From: Allium sativum
Taxonomy: Eukaryota > Streptophyta > Magnoliopsida > Asparagales > Amaryllidaceae
Direction: 5' to 3'
Assembly (NCBI GenBank): GCA_030737875.1
Contig: CM060915.1
Location: 571,624,577-571,688,576 of the forward strand
DNA: 64,000 nucleotides
The position numbers were made by a program, and so were the translations under genes. Positions 22,481 to 33,710 of this stretch are shown piece after piece (the stretch's first letter is position 1; each line of letters begins with the position of its first letter). The notes below the pieces were generated by a model. The model searched no databases, had not been told where the DNA came from, and was given only the letters and a program-made list of their open reading frames with translations.

Positions 22481-24343
22481 CAAACCTACATAGTCTTATT
22501 AGTTAATGCATCTCTTGAATATGTTATTGTTTACATTTTTTTTCAATTTCATTTTATTATGTTGACCAAAATTGTGAGTTATGTTAGTGGTGGGATCTAC
22601 ATATTATAACTAGGGTTTCTTGATTTTGGATTCGGATATGTCTGTCTTGACTACTTCTTTACTATTTTTTATTTTTCAGAGTATAAGAAATCGGCCTTCG
22701 CTACAACTTAAATGATAAATATGATGGTTAATTCATGGTGATAAATTCTTAATACCTTTGTTTGCTAAATGTCTATTTATCTCTCCAGCATCCAAACCCG
22801 GGTTTCTTCTCGATCTTGGCTTGATTATGGTCTTACTTTTTATAACATTTTTTTTGCATTGATAGTAATTGAATTTTTTTGATGTATTATAAATATCAAA
22901 CTCATTAGTCAGCTTCTCAGGTAGGCAAACTGCCTTTAATCTAAATCATCTTTGGCCAAGTCTCAATAAGTTCATATGCTCTTCACTTTCCTTAATATCC
23001 ACCGTAAGCAAGGGTGAATCCTTAATTTTTTCTTTGCTTTTTCCAATTTTACATCATGTACATTTGAGTTAAGGAGTTATTAGATGTCATTCTTAGTTCC
23101 ATATGTAAGCTACATCGGTTACTATCGGTTTTTTGATTTCAATTTTAATGTTTTTTTAGGTAATTTTAATATTATGAATCTAACATCTTGATTTGTCCAA
23201 GGTTTTTTTGTTTTACATTCATATTAGAATTTTGATGTATGCTTCATGATTCTGCTTTTTATGCTACCTCATTTTGTTTTCAGCATTATGCTTAAAGAGG
23301 TCTGATTTGATCTTCGAACTTGATTCCTGATGAAATATTGTTCAGCAAAATATTATAGTTTCTATCTATTGATGTTTTTCTCATATGATAGATGAATAAC
23401 CTTTTTCTTGCATATAAATATGTGCTTGCTTTTGATTATTTACTTATAATATAGAGTTGGTGCCTTCTAACAAATCATTTCAATATTCTCTTTCATTTAA
23501 TTTTTTATTAATGGATGACGCAAATCCCAAATTGCACTACAATTCAAGTTGGCAAGTTTTTCTAGTAGTAACATCAAAATCTTTTGACAATCACGTTTTT
23601 ATTAGAAAACCACTTAGATTAGGCATCCTCTAATTCAGTTTCCCGCTATAAAGTACTCCATATTCATTAAAAAAAGTAGGACTTATCGAGTTACTGGAAA
23701 AAGGTATATAATTGGATTATTTTTCTAAATATTCATTATGGAAATTAATTGGTCAATTCTAACATTTTCTTCATCTTATCCTTGCAACTGGCACTCCATC
23801 TTTAGCTCGAATGTGATCATGAAATTTCAAAACCTAAGCGATCCTTTGTTTTAGTTAAATAAGAGGTAAGTTTGTCAATAATTTATTATAATCATGATAA
23901 TAAATATCACATTTTTGTTTAGAAATATAATTTAGTATTTTGCAGCTGCACAACTATAGTTTCTTAATTGTATAAAGGAAAAAAGCAAGTACATGTTCCT
24001 ATTTAGCTTCCAGTTCAAAACTTTGGTTTAGCCATAAGAAACTTTTGCTTCAATGTTTGGCAGTTCAAATGATGCATCATCTATTACAAAATTTGGTGGT
24101 GAAATCTGCTATGTGAACAACATTTGTTTTTTCAGAAAACAGTTAGTCATATGAATCTACAAATCAAAGAAAAGAGGAAATTGGATGCTTTAAATTAGGT
24201 AAATTTATACCAATATTTGGTAGATAATCAGATCAATAATCTTTAAGTGGTTGATATTTCTTCTCATTTCTTTGGATTATTTTCATTTGAAATTTTAGGA
24301 ACTGATCTTTGTTCTTTTATCCGGATCAGTCAGTAAATTTTTA
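22481..24343. other. AT-rich sequence without recognisable genes
   Basis: I see neither conserved coding frames nor repeat boundaries. The composition resembles introns or old intergenic DNA. Confidence 0.45.
24336..24343. repeat. Left 8-bp target-site duplication (AATTTTTA)
   Basis: Repeated exactly at 25009-25016 around the inverted-repeat element. The sequence is of low complexity, which weakens it somewhat. Confidence 0.6.
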
Positions 24344-25008
24344 GTATGCTGCTAAAAGCACCCTGAAATGTTCTTCCTAACACCATGCTTAATTTAATCA
24401 CTCTTAATTAATTTAATGTACTTCCTAACACCAGTTTTATTCCTCCACTCAATCCCTAATCACCGAACGTATTGCATCTCCCGCCATTACTTCAAATGTA
24501 AACCCTATTTCTTTTTATCATCTTATCTCGATCGATCAAATATAAAAATTGACCTGATTTGCTTCCTAACATGATTCGCCATTTACTTCTTCCCCAATTG
24601 ATTCTTCTTAAACCCCAATTCTTAATTTTATTGTAATTTGAGGAAAACTTGTTTTAGTAGTCATTACTATTGGATTTCTTAGCAACAAAGGGCGAGAATT
24701 TACCTAATTTGGAGATAGAAAACTTACGTGATTGCTGAGAGGAACATGTTTTCGTGTTGTGAGAAGACTGAGTTTGTTGAAATTGCTTTGTCATTCTATT
24801 TGATCTTCGCATAGCGGTCATGTTGTGATTTTCACAGTACAAGAAAGAGGAATGTGTTTTTGAAGGGGACGATGAAGAAGAAGAAAAAAGAGAAAGTGTT
24901 TTAAGTGGTTATCTATTATGGTACGAAACAACACACTGAAATCTTAATTGCGGTGTTCTATAAAAATGGTAATAGGAAGCACATTTCAGGGTGCTTTTAG
25001 CAGCACAT
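24344..25008. mobile_element. 665-bp non-autonomous TIR transposon, hAT-like by duplication length
   Basis: The left end reads TGCTGCTAAAAGCACCCTG from 24347. The right end is its reverse complement, ending ...GGGTGCTTTTAGCAGCA at 25005, with the match continuing inward (aaatgt, cttccta) to about 38 bp. Eight-base duplications AATTTTTA flank it. Eight-base duplications are usual for hAT elements; a Mutator-like element with 9-bp duplications is the alternative. The interior encodes no transposase. It holds a minus-strand open frame (24654-24842, Ser/Gln/Asn-rich) and a purine run near 24868 that resemble gene sequence, possibly captured. Confidence 0.72.
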
Positions 25009-25016
25009 AATTTTTA
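25009..25016. repeat. Right 8-bp target-site duplication (AATTTTTA)
   Basis: Exact copy of 24336-24343. Confidence 0.6.
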
Positions 25017-26250
25017 TATCTATTGTATTTTTTGTAGTTTTCATCCTTATTTTGACATAAAATTCTGAACTACCATAATTATTTCTCCTGCAGATGGTCC
25101 CTAATTAAGCAGCTAGGTTGTCATTTCCTAAAAGAAAAATTAACTTTTGCCAAAAAATAAAATAAGATTTTCATCATGTCCTTCCAGATTTTACCATTTT
25201 TTTATAGCAAAAATATCTCATAAATGACTCCTAGATTCATTCTTACGAATTGTGGCATGGAATCTGAACCATGTCATTGAGCAAACACCTTTAATACTGA
25301 TTTTTACCTCATTTCAAATTATATATACTACTCCATAAAGTACTATTTACTTTATTATATTATGAGTTTTCTAGATTTAATTTCTACTTGAAGATCTATC
25401 AAAATTAACACCATATTTTAAAACTGATGTGCTATTAGTTTGTGTATGAATCCAGTTTATGGAAACATGTCTCACATTTTTTCATATATGTGTTCTATAG
25501 AAATTATTTATATTTGTGTTCATGTTGCACTTCAATCTGATCTTTGAGTTTTTTCATAACTCACTGTAATGCATAATAACTAAGAACATTTGGAAGTTAA
25601 TTAGTAATTCACATCAAATTGGCCATTGTATGTGCAAGTTAGAAACATCAAGTGTACTATATAAATGTTTTTTTCTAGTCATTTACTTATTTGTCTATCT
25701 TTGAAAGACTTCCAGATCATCATGAATGATATATTAGACAATAATAAATTAATGGTGTTTTCATGTTACTTCATGAACCAATTGTATTTCTGTATTGAAA
25801 TTTGGAAGCATCAATCTTGGACTAACTGTGTTCTTTGGAGAAGTGGATCTATGTGAAACATGGACCAACATCCCAATAGATATCTACTTCAAATGAGAAA
25901 TTTTAGTTGTCATGTAGATAATATAGTGATTGAGAAATGCTTAGTTCCAAGTAATTATTTTTATATAGTTAACTGTATAGTTGATTGAACTCTTACGCTA
26001 ATTTTCATGTTACAACAACAAATTAGCTTGCTCAGAACTATGCTAGAAATAAGTCTTATGCTTTTACTCTCAGTATCGTGCGATGTATCCATTGCTTGAC
26101 AAACGACAAATAAAGGTAAAATTATAGTTAAACTTTCGCAATTTATATTTTTAGTTCCCATTATAGCATTATTATTTCTCTTCTATGACTGTTCGTGTCC
26201 TTGATATATGATCAATATATCTTATATATGCTTTGTATTACCTCAGTCCA
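25017..26250. other. AT-rich sequence without recognisable genes
   Basis: I see no conserved coding sequence or clear repeat structure between the TIR element and the presumed LTR of element X. Confidence 0.45.
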
Positions 26251-27780
26251 TGATGTGCACGTAAAAATGCATATTTATATTCATATATTTATTCTTCTTT
26301 AGTTTAAATAAATGTAATATATGGGTATTTTATTTTGTGTAAACCATAATTCAATTGATTTCAAAACATCATGCATTCATCATCATATAAGGCGAAAATG
26401 GTCATTTTTGTGCTTATGTTATTTTGAGAATTTTAACTTGGACATTTTTCATGTTTTTGTTGAAATTTGATGCATGTATAAGAGGACTTCATAAAGATAT
26501 ATATGCATACAAAGGAATGAAGAGGAAATAATTCTCATACATGATCATGGAGGACCCCACCTACCTTCCCACTTACATAATTCTACACTTTGAAGCTAAT
26601 GGACAAGTAAGTGGATGTTAAAGCTTCATGCAAATTTGATGATGGATAAATTAAAGCTTAATGATTACTTGGTGGCCATACTTCCTAAAGGGCATTTTTG
26701 GTAATACGCTAGATGTTGAATTAGGGTTCTACTCATATATAAATAACCCACTTGTGTACAAGTTAAGCATCATTTTTGAGTTTATTTAGTTTAGAGTGGA
26801 GGCTCAAATCAAAACCTCTTTTTCTTCCATGGCTGTCTAGCCATTTTCTTTTATGTAATCTCTTTTTAATGTAATTTTAATTAGTTGTCTTTTATTTAAA
26901 TGTTCTTTTCTTTTTTGCAAGTAGCTTAGATCTATTTTATGAAATTAGAATAGATTTTCCTTTATTTAGTTCTCTTTTCTTTTGTTTTTTTGTTGCAATC
27001 TACTTTTGTTATTAGAATAACAAACATGAGAGGCTAATCCGTTTGATTTATGGGTAATGAAGCCCTCTTGATTATGTGGATGCAACATATTTTTGTTTTT
27101 ATGATCTCTTTTTATACTTAGTGGAATGATTGGAGTAGTAATTACATTGTTGTTTGAGTTTTTGTTTTGATAATCTATGTTTGTTGACAACAAATTAGGC
27201 TATGCTTAGACAACATAAACATATGATTGCCTCTTCATCTACATATGAATATGGAAGTTAAAGTATGATTGAAATTCAAAATTTGATACCCTATGTTACT
27301 AAATTAATAGTAAATATAATATGCTTAAAGTAAATTTTAGTTTCACTTTTTTTGTCATTTCATGAAGGTATAATTGTGGATTAGAGAGTCTGTTAGAGTT
27401 TGACGGCTTAAGTGTGTTTTTTAATGACATATTAGACCGTGCTTATGATAAATGCACTAACTAATTACACAAAAAATCAAATGAGAGATCATGAAATCAT
27501 TGTATGTTGATTTTTGTGGTCATGAGTAGTGGAGTTACCTCAAAATTGCTTTTAATCTCATATTTAGCTCTCAACTTAGTTTATAGCTTTAATTAGTTTT
27601 TGTTAATTAAATCAATCTAGAGTTTGTTTTAATTTGATTGAATATAATTAAAATTACTTTTTTCTCCGAGGATCAACTCGTACTCGCTAACGTACTACAT
27701 GTGTACGCCATGCGCTTGCGGTTTGTTACACTTCACGACGGTTTTCTAATTCTTAGAATATTCGTCGTCGAATAAGTTTT
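26251..27780 (+). mobile_element. Element X: presumed 5' LTR (tRNA-Asp-primed Ty3/gypsy type)
   Basis: The right limit is set by the tRNA-Asp PBS at 27781. The left limit (TGATGTGCACGTAAAAATG at 26251) is a guess from a plausible TG start. A strong TATA box at 26736-26745 is followed by 'tggaggctcaaatc' and 'ccatggctgtctagcc', an arrangement common in R/U5 regions of plant Tat/Athila-type LTRs. The 3' LTR is not in the window because elements D, E, B and A interrupt X. Confidence 0.5.
26736..26745 (+). promoter_or_regulatory. TATA box of element X LTR
   Basis: TATATAAATA within 'actcatatataaataaccc', followed about 60-70 nt downstream by purine- and pyrimidine-rich leader sequence. Confidence 0.6.
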
Positions 27781-27798
27781 TAGCGTCGTTGCCGGGGA
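27781..27798 (+). other. Element X primer-binding site (tRNA-Asp type, decayed)
   Basis: TAGCGTCGTTGCCGGGGA matches the familiar plant gypsy PBS TGGCGCCGTTGCCGGGGA at 16 of 18 positions. Both differences are transitions (G>A and C>T), as expected from deamination of methylated cytosines. Confidence 0.75.
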
Positions 27799-30217
27799 AA
27801 TTTAATTAATTTTGATTTTGTTATTCGGATTATTTTTTTGTTCTTCTTAAGAAAAGTGTTTATTTTATTTATTTTTCCTTTGGTTTTCTTGTATATATAG
27901 CAAGAAAATTCTTGTTTAATTGATTTGGTATTATTGACTGATACCATAATCTCAAGGACTTGAGAAAAAAAACACTTGCCTTTTATTTTTAATTTGTTTC
28001 CTGTTTCCAATACAATTTCTTTCCCTTTATTTCATTTATTTCTTTCCAATTTTCTACAAATTTATTTCATTTTCGCAATTCTTACAAATAAAAAAAAGGA
28101 AAATGCTAAAACATCCGAAGCGTTTTTAGTCAAAAAGTACGAAAAACAAATCAGACGGCTTCTGCTGCCTCTCTAATGTTGGATCCCACGGTTCCCTCTG
28201 AATTGCGCGAGTTCTAAACATTTTCGCACCTAAAAATCAGGGCACTACAGCACTGTCCTAAAAAAAACAGAAGAAGTTCTTTCCAAATTTTCTTATCCTT
28301 GCTCCATATTTGTTCTGCGTTTATCTCCAATAACCTCCCTATTTATTGCTTGCTTTTTTTTCTTCCTTCCCTTTTTTTCTTTTACAAGTTTATAAAAAAA
28401 AACTGCCAATTTTTGTGCAATTTCTTTTTGTTTCTGTTTTTTTCCGTCTATTTCTTTCTCTTCTTTGTACAAATTCTTTCTTTCTTTACAATGAAAAAAA
28501 CTTGCATTTATTTTTTTATTTCTTTCTTTCCACTTTTGTTTACAATTTGTTTCCCCTTTTTCAACAATTCCTTTCTATTTTCTTTCTTCTGTTCATACCG
28601 ACTCTTCTACATCTACCCACCACCTTCAACTAGCTCCTCCCCGTTGCTTGAGTAACTTCTTGCCACATTATACTTCACCCTCCTCCATTCACAGCAAACT
28701 CATTCTCTTTGCTTCTCCACTTTACGGTTTCCCTCTCCAGTTTCACCTCTATCACAACATCCACTTATCTTCTCTTCACAAACAAATTTCACCGCTCATT
28801 ACCATCGCAATTGCTCCACCTGGCATTAGCCTGAAACATCTTCACTACTCCGTAGTCATGCAAACCCAAAGCAACATCCTCCCTTTTCCCCTCGCCCCAT
28901 CAATGTGACCAACATTCGACCTACCATCTTTCCATCATCACCTGTTCTTGCCTTCATTACCATCACGGCAACTCACAGATCTGAACCAATAAATCTGAAC
29001 CCATAGATCGAAGTCAGCATCGGAACCACTGAACAACAAGAAACTCCCAAATTAAAAACCCGAACCCCAATTCTTGATTCGAAAGCCCTCAAATCGGAAT
29101 CCCAAGCTGATTCAAAAAATATATCTAATTTTTGTGAGGTTTGTTTTCTGAAACAAAAAAGGAAGAGATTTATAGCCTTTGTTTTAGGTTTTAGGATAAG
29201 TTGTTTTAACTGCGGGTTTGTAAATTCCAGTGGGGTATGCCTTCAAATTGTTTGTGGTTTCCTGAGACAAGAAAGGGGCGTGAATTATATCATTTTTTTG
29301 GGTTACATGTTTTGGAAAATTTGTACTGGGAGAGGGTACTTAGCTTTCTTCCTTTGTTAGTGTTGTGTGAGTTAATTTCTTTGTTGAGTGAGTGAGTTTT
29401 TTTTCTCATTTCTTTGAGTCAAGTTTTAGCGGAGTAGTTTTTATTATTATTTTTCTTAGTCGCGTTAATTTGTTAGGATTTTTCTCCTTTTCGATTGTTT
29501 TATTTTTGTTTGCTTTTCTTTTCAAAAAAAATATATATTCAATGTTTCAAATCAAAGGCCAGCTTTGACGTGAAGAGTCCAAAACAGTCATGCAACAACT
29601 CAAAAATTCAAAGGTCAAGCAATTTGTAAATAGTGGATTTGAATAGCAAGCACTACTCAATTATTTTGGATGGATAACCATAACCTACTGTAAAATTTTC
29701 TAAACTCTACGGGGTCTGCTGCTACCTAAAAAATATATAAAAATTGCTTGTAAAGATTTTCTCTAGGTGTCGCGGCTTGCTTGTAAAAATTTTATTTCTA
29801 CAATTTCTTATTTTGTGACTGTCTGTGATTGATTATTTTGCCTGTTAATGTGTGGGAATTTTTTAAAACGAACGTGGGATAAATTGAAAAGTTTGTTTTT
29901 CAAATAAATTATTTTTGAAATCGAATCAAGGATTCCCCGAAGCTCATAGGATAAAATATTCGTTAAATTGACAATTAGGATTGATGCTCTCTTAGGTGTC
30001 TAGGGAATGGTATAGTTTAGAACTCAAATAGGTTCTTAAACCTTCAGTCGTGTTTGTACGGTGATTTGTGGCACACTGATAACCCTATTCGAACCTGGCC
30101 TAGACTTGTATTCATATAATCCGAAGTTGTTAATTTTAACATATATTTTTTAGAGCTTCTTTAGAGCCAGAAGTTTTGCAACTGATTTTTTGACGAAAAA
30201 CTCTTTTCTTCTAGTAC
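27799..30217 (+). mobile_element. Element X: untranslated leader with a CT-rich gene-like segment
   Basis: This 2.4-kb leader lies between the PBS and the gag-like frame. Its middle (about 28180-29110) is strikingly pyrimidine-rich, with C-rich stretches near 28600-28900 and open frames (28299-28655, 28648-28908) that show no domain. It looks like a promoter/5'-UTR or captured gene fragment. The end (about 30000-30210) has the unique-looking sequence and the 'ttttcttctag' acceptor-like run often seen just upstream of gag in such elements. Confidence 0.4.
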
Positions 30218-31081
30218 ATGCGCGCTTGCCTCATGAACAATCAAAATTGCAATTCTTATCAAAATTTAAATGATTTTGTTTACAATTCAAATCAGAATGA
30301 ATTTCAAGCTGAAAACTTTTTGAATAATTTCAACGATCAACCCTCAACTTTGGAAAGAAGTATTGAATCTTTACTTGAAATGAGCACTCAACAAAATCAA
30401 AGAATAAGTGAATAGTGTAATTCATACTTGTATAAAAATTCAAGTCAAAGTTTTCAAAATAAACCAAATTTGAATTCACTTCCAAATTCAAATTATTTTG
30501 ACTATAACCCTTGTCAATTCAATTTCGAACTCCAAAATGAATATCAAATTCTAAACGGAAATGTGAATCACTTTACAAATGATTTTGGCAATGGCAATAA
30601 TTTCAATGATGGTGCAATTAAAGACTCTTGGTCCCAACAATTTCAAATTGAAACTTCTGAAGTTAATAATTATAAGTTTGATTTTGCTGAGCAAATGAAG
30701 GAAATTTTTGATAATCACATGGATTTGGTATTTGAAACATACTTGAAACGACATGATCAACAAAATAAAGTTTCAACGTGTGGCAATTTAAACGATAATC
30801 CACCTTTGCCCACAATTGATGATTTTATACTAACAACTTTTGAAATTTATGAAAATCTTACTGAAGTTCTTGAAATCTCTGTTATAGATTTGAATTCAAA
30901 TTCGCTTGAAGACGTAAATCTTCAATTTGATCTTCCTCTCTCAAATTCTAAATTTTTTGAAAATTTAGCAACTTTAGATTGTCAACCTGAAAGAAATGAT
31001 GAATTTGGTAACAACTGTTTAAGTGAGGACGACTTTGATGAGCAAAAACTTCTTAAACTAATTGATGATAATGTTGTTGGG
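30218..31081 (+). pseudogene. Element X gag-like open frame, interrupted by TAG and by LTR D
   Basis: ATG at 30218 opens a frame of 65 codons to TAG at 30413-30415. The same frame continues without shift from 30416 to 31159, the last 26 codons lying in LTR D. The N-terminal part is Asn/Gln-rich and includes LERSIESLLEMSTQQNQR, similar to the 'leqsl..mmqtTqQ' region of Tat/Athila-type gag proteins. The rest is acidic and Asn-rich (DDFDEQKLLKLIDDN). I see neither a CCHC zinc knuckle nor a capsid motif. LTR D interrupts the frame at 31082. It is best read as the decayed gag of a non-autonomous element; assignment to gag is inferred from position and composition. Confidence 0.45.
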
Positions 31082-33093
31082 CGTAAAAACCCGGATTTTC
31101 AGAATCAATTTTATATTTTTATTTTAGCTATTTTAATGGATTTTGGATATTCAAAATGATTTATTTTGAATAATAACAACTAAAATTTTATTTAAATAGA
31201 AGTTAGAACGTATAAATTTATTTTAATTATAAAACGAACTCGAAATTACGCGGTAGTTTGAAAATTCGATTTTAATTTTCAAATGAATGTACAAGATTCA
31301 AAATAAATCAGATTTCAGTGAAACAAGAAACATTTGAATCTATTTAATTATATCTTTCTAACGAATATGAAAAATTCAGATATAAATTGAAAGTTATGTC
31401 TAGTTTAAAATTTGAAATAGTCGCTATGGAATTTATGTATATTTTAATATAATATATAGCCCTTAAAAATAGTCATTTTGCAAATGATCTCTGTTTTCGA
31501 CGAAACCACTTTTGTTGGATCTAGAATGTCAAATTATTATTATGTTTCAAATTTCATAATTTTTGGAATTAATATGTGAGCGCAGTGAATTAAAACGTGT
31601 TTGGTAATTTCAGTTTGAATTGGATAAACCAGAAAATGGCCATTTTTCAGACGGTCTCCAAATTCGACAAAATTAATTTTGTTAGGACCGTATTGTCAAA
31701 AAAAGCTAGAATTAATTTCTTGTAATTTTTTGAGTCAATATCTGGCCACGGTAAAATAAAATGTACGTTCAAATTTAATATATGTCGATTTATATTTTAA
31801 TTTTGATGAAAACTGATCGAAACAGTTGAATTGGCTTACAAAACATATCCTATTGTGTCCGGAATGGGGGTATTTGGCTAGGGGCGATGGTCGTTGGGTT
31901 TAATTTGTAGTTCGTGGTGTTAAATAGGTATTTTTGGAATTAAATAAAATGAAAATATTATTTATATAAATATGGGCCAATCATTTTTTTTCTAACCCTA
32001 ATTTAATACACAGGAAAAATCACGTCTCTCTCTCTCTCTTTAGAAACGAACGATGGTGAATTCTCAAATTTTTGAGCTCAAATTACTTCCAATCTACTCA
32101 ATGAATTCGCGAGTTCCTGAAGGGAAAATTGATGTACTCTCTCTACTTTACAAATCCATACTTGATTGAGGAATTATCATTGAGTATTGGGCTCAAATTC
32201 GAGCCTCAAAGTAATGGCCATCGCATGCGTTTTCCGGTCAGGGGAGGCCACCGAGTTCAAGGTGGTTGAGCGAGGAGGTGGCTGGCGCTCCAGCGCTCCA
32301 CGTGGAGGGGTCCGATCATCGACAAAGTGGTTGTAAGCAACGCGTGGTTCAATCCTAATTTCGAACAAATGGGTTTTACAGTCCAGGATTTGAATGGAGG
32401 AAGGTAACGTTTTATTAAACGTTATTAAAGTTTAATTAATTACCTATTAATTATCAAATGTATATAAAGTCATTTCTTTTCCATATGAGGTCCAAATCGC
32501 GCGAAACTGGATCCATTGCGTTCGTGGGGACGAGAGCTTCACAACAAGACTAACTGGGTCCAATTTGGGGCTAGTTAGAAATTTAGGCAAATTCAAAACC
32601 GAACAGTACCAGAATCGCCAGTTAAAGACTGACAGAGTGGATCCCAATGTGTGAACTCCTTCTCACTCAAACTATTTACAGTTAAATATATCCTAAGTTG
32701 CAGACGGGGCTTAGCAGCTCCTGACACTATTTATTGTACAAACCATGGATGTTTTTTTGGATTGATTGTGGTTGTGAAATTGACTGTATTGTGGTTGTAA
32801 ATATTCATGTGATTGAATAAAATGTTTAATCATTAAAAATATCATTTTTAATGTGTAATAAAACTATATAAAATAGTCATGTGTTGAAATAAATATTCAT
32901 TTACAAATCGGATGATTTGTTTATGTACACCCATTTAACTGACATTGATTGGGACGATAAATTTTACACATCGCCCAACTACACAAATAAAATCTGTATT
33001 TGTTGATTGAAACCCCACACGGGTATTGGGATGATATTTGGCGTACACTAATCCCACGTGTTTAGCTGTATGTCAAATCGACGGGTTGACAGG

Positions 33094-33132
33094 CTGTATA
33101 AGCATTAATTATTTATTTTAATGCTTATACAG
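33094..33132. repeat. Perfect 15-bp hairpin in LTR D
   Basis: CTGTATAAGCATTAA at 33094-33108 pairs exactly with 33118-33132, with a 9-nt AT loop. The same stem, less perfect, occurs in element A (45242-45285). In element B the ATAAG within this stem is the target duplicated by insertion of A. Confidence 0.85.
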
Positions 33133-33348
33133 TGGTAAAATGCATTCTGGATGTTGTATGAATTTTTTATGATCGTTTATCATTATCGTTGTATACATTC
33201 GATGTGCGAAATCCATATAACTAAAATTATATGGTAATTGATTGAGTCTGACTCCAATTCAGAATTAAAGAATATTTTTAAATAATATCCAGTGTATAAT
33301 CAAAATCAACCATTTTGAAAATATTATCATTTTAATATTATAATGATA

Positions 33349-33710
33349 AGAAATATTCAATTTTGATTTGAAAATTGAAATGAAGTAGAAATTGTTTTAA
33401 AATGAATTTAAAATGAGTTTATTAAGAAATATTCAATTTTGATTTGAAAATTGAAATGAAGTAGAAATCGTTTTAAAACGAATTTAATACGAATTTATTA
33501 AGAAATGTCTAGTTTTGATTTAAAAATTGAAATGAAGTAGAAATCATTTTAAAATGAATTTATTAAGAAATATTCAATTTTGATTTGAAAATTAAAATGA
33601 AGTAGAAATCATTTTAAAATGAATTTATTTAAGAAATATTCAATTTTGATTTGAAAATTGAAATGAAGTTGAAATCGTTTTGAAATGAATTTATAAACGA
33701 ATTTATAAAA
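33349..33710. repeat. 63-77-bp tandem repeat, about 5 copies, in LTR D
   Basis: Units begin 'agaaatattcaattttgatt' and end 'ttttaaaatgaatttatt', differing by a short internal duplication. The homologous single-copy sequence occurs in A at about 46105-46190. Confidence 0.8.

Noticed and set aside
16908..26250. tRNA, rRNA or snRNA genes
   Set aside because: I saw no tRNA A/B-box pairs with cloverleaf potential, no rRNA core sequences and no U-snRNA promoter elements.
28299..28655. 118-aa Phe/Leu-rich frame that looks like membrane protein
   Set aside because: Direct translation of a T/C-rich tract in the X leader; apparent transmembrane character comes from poly-T codons.
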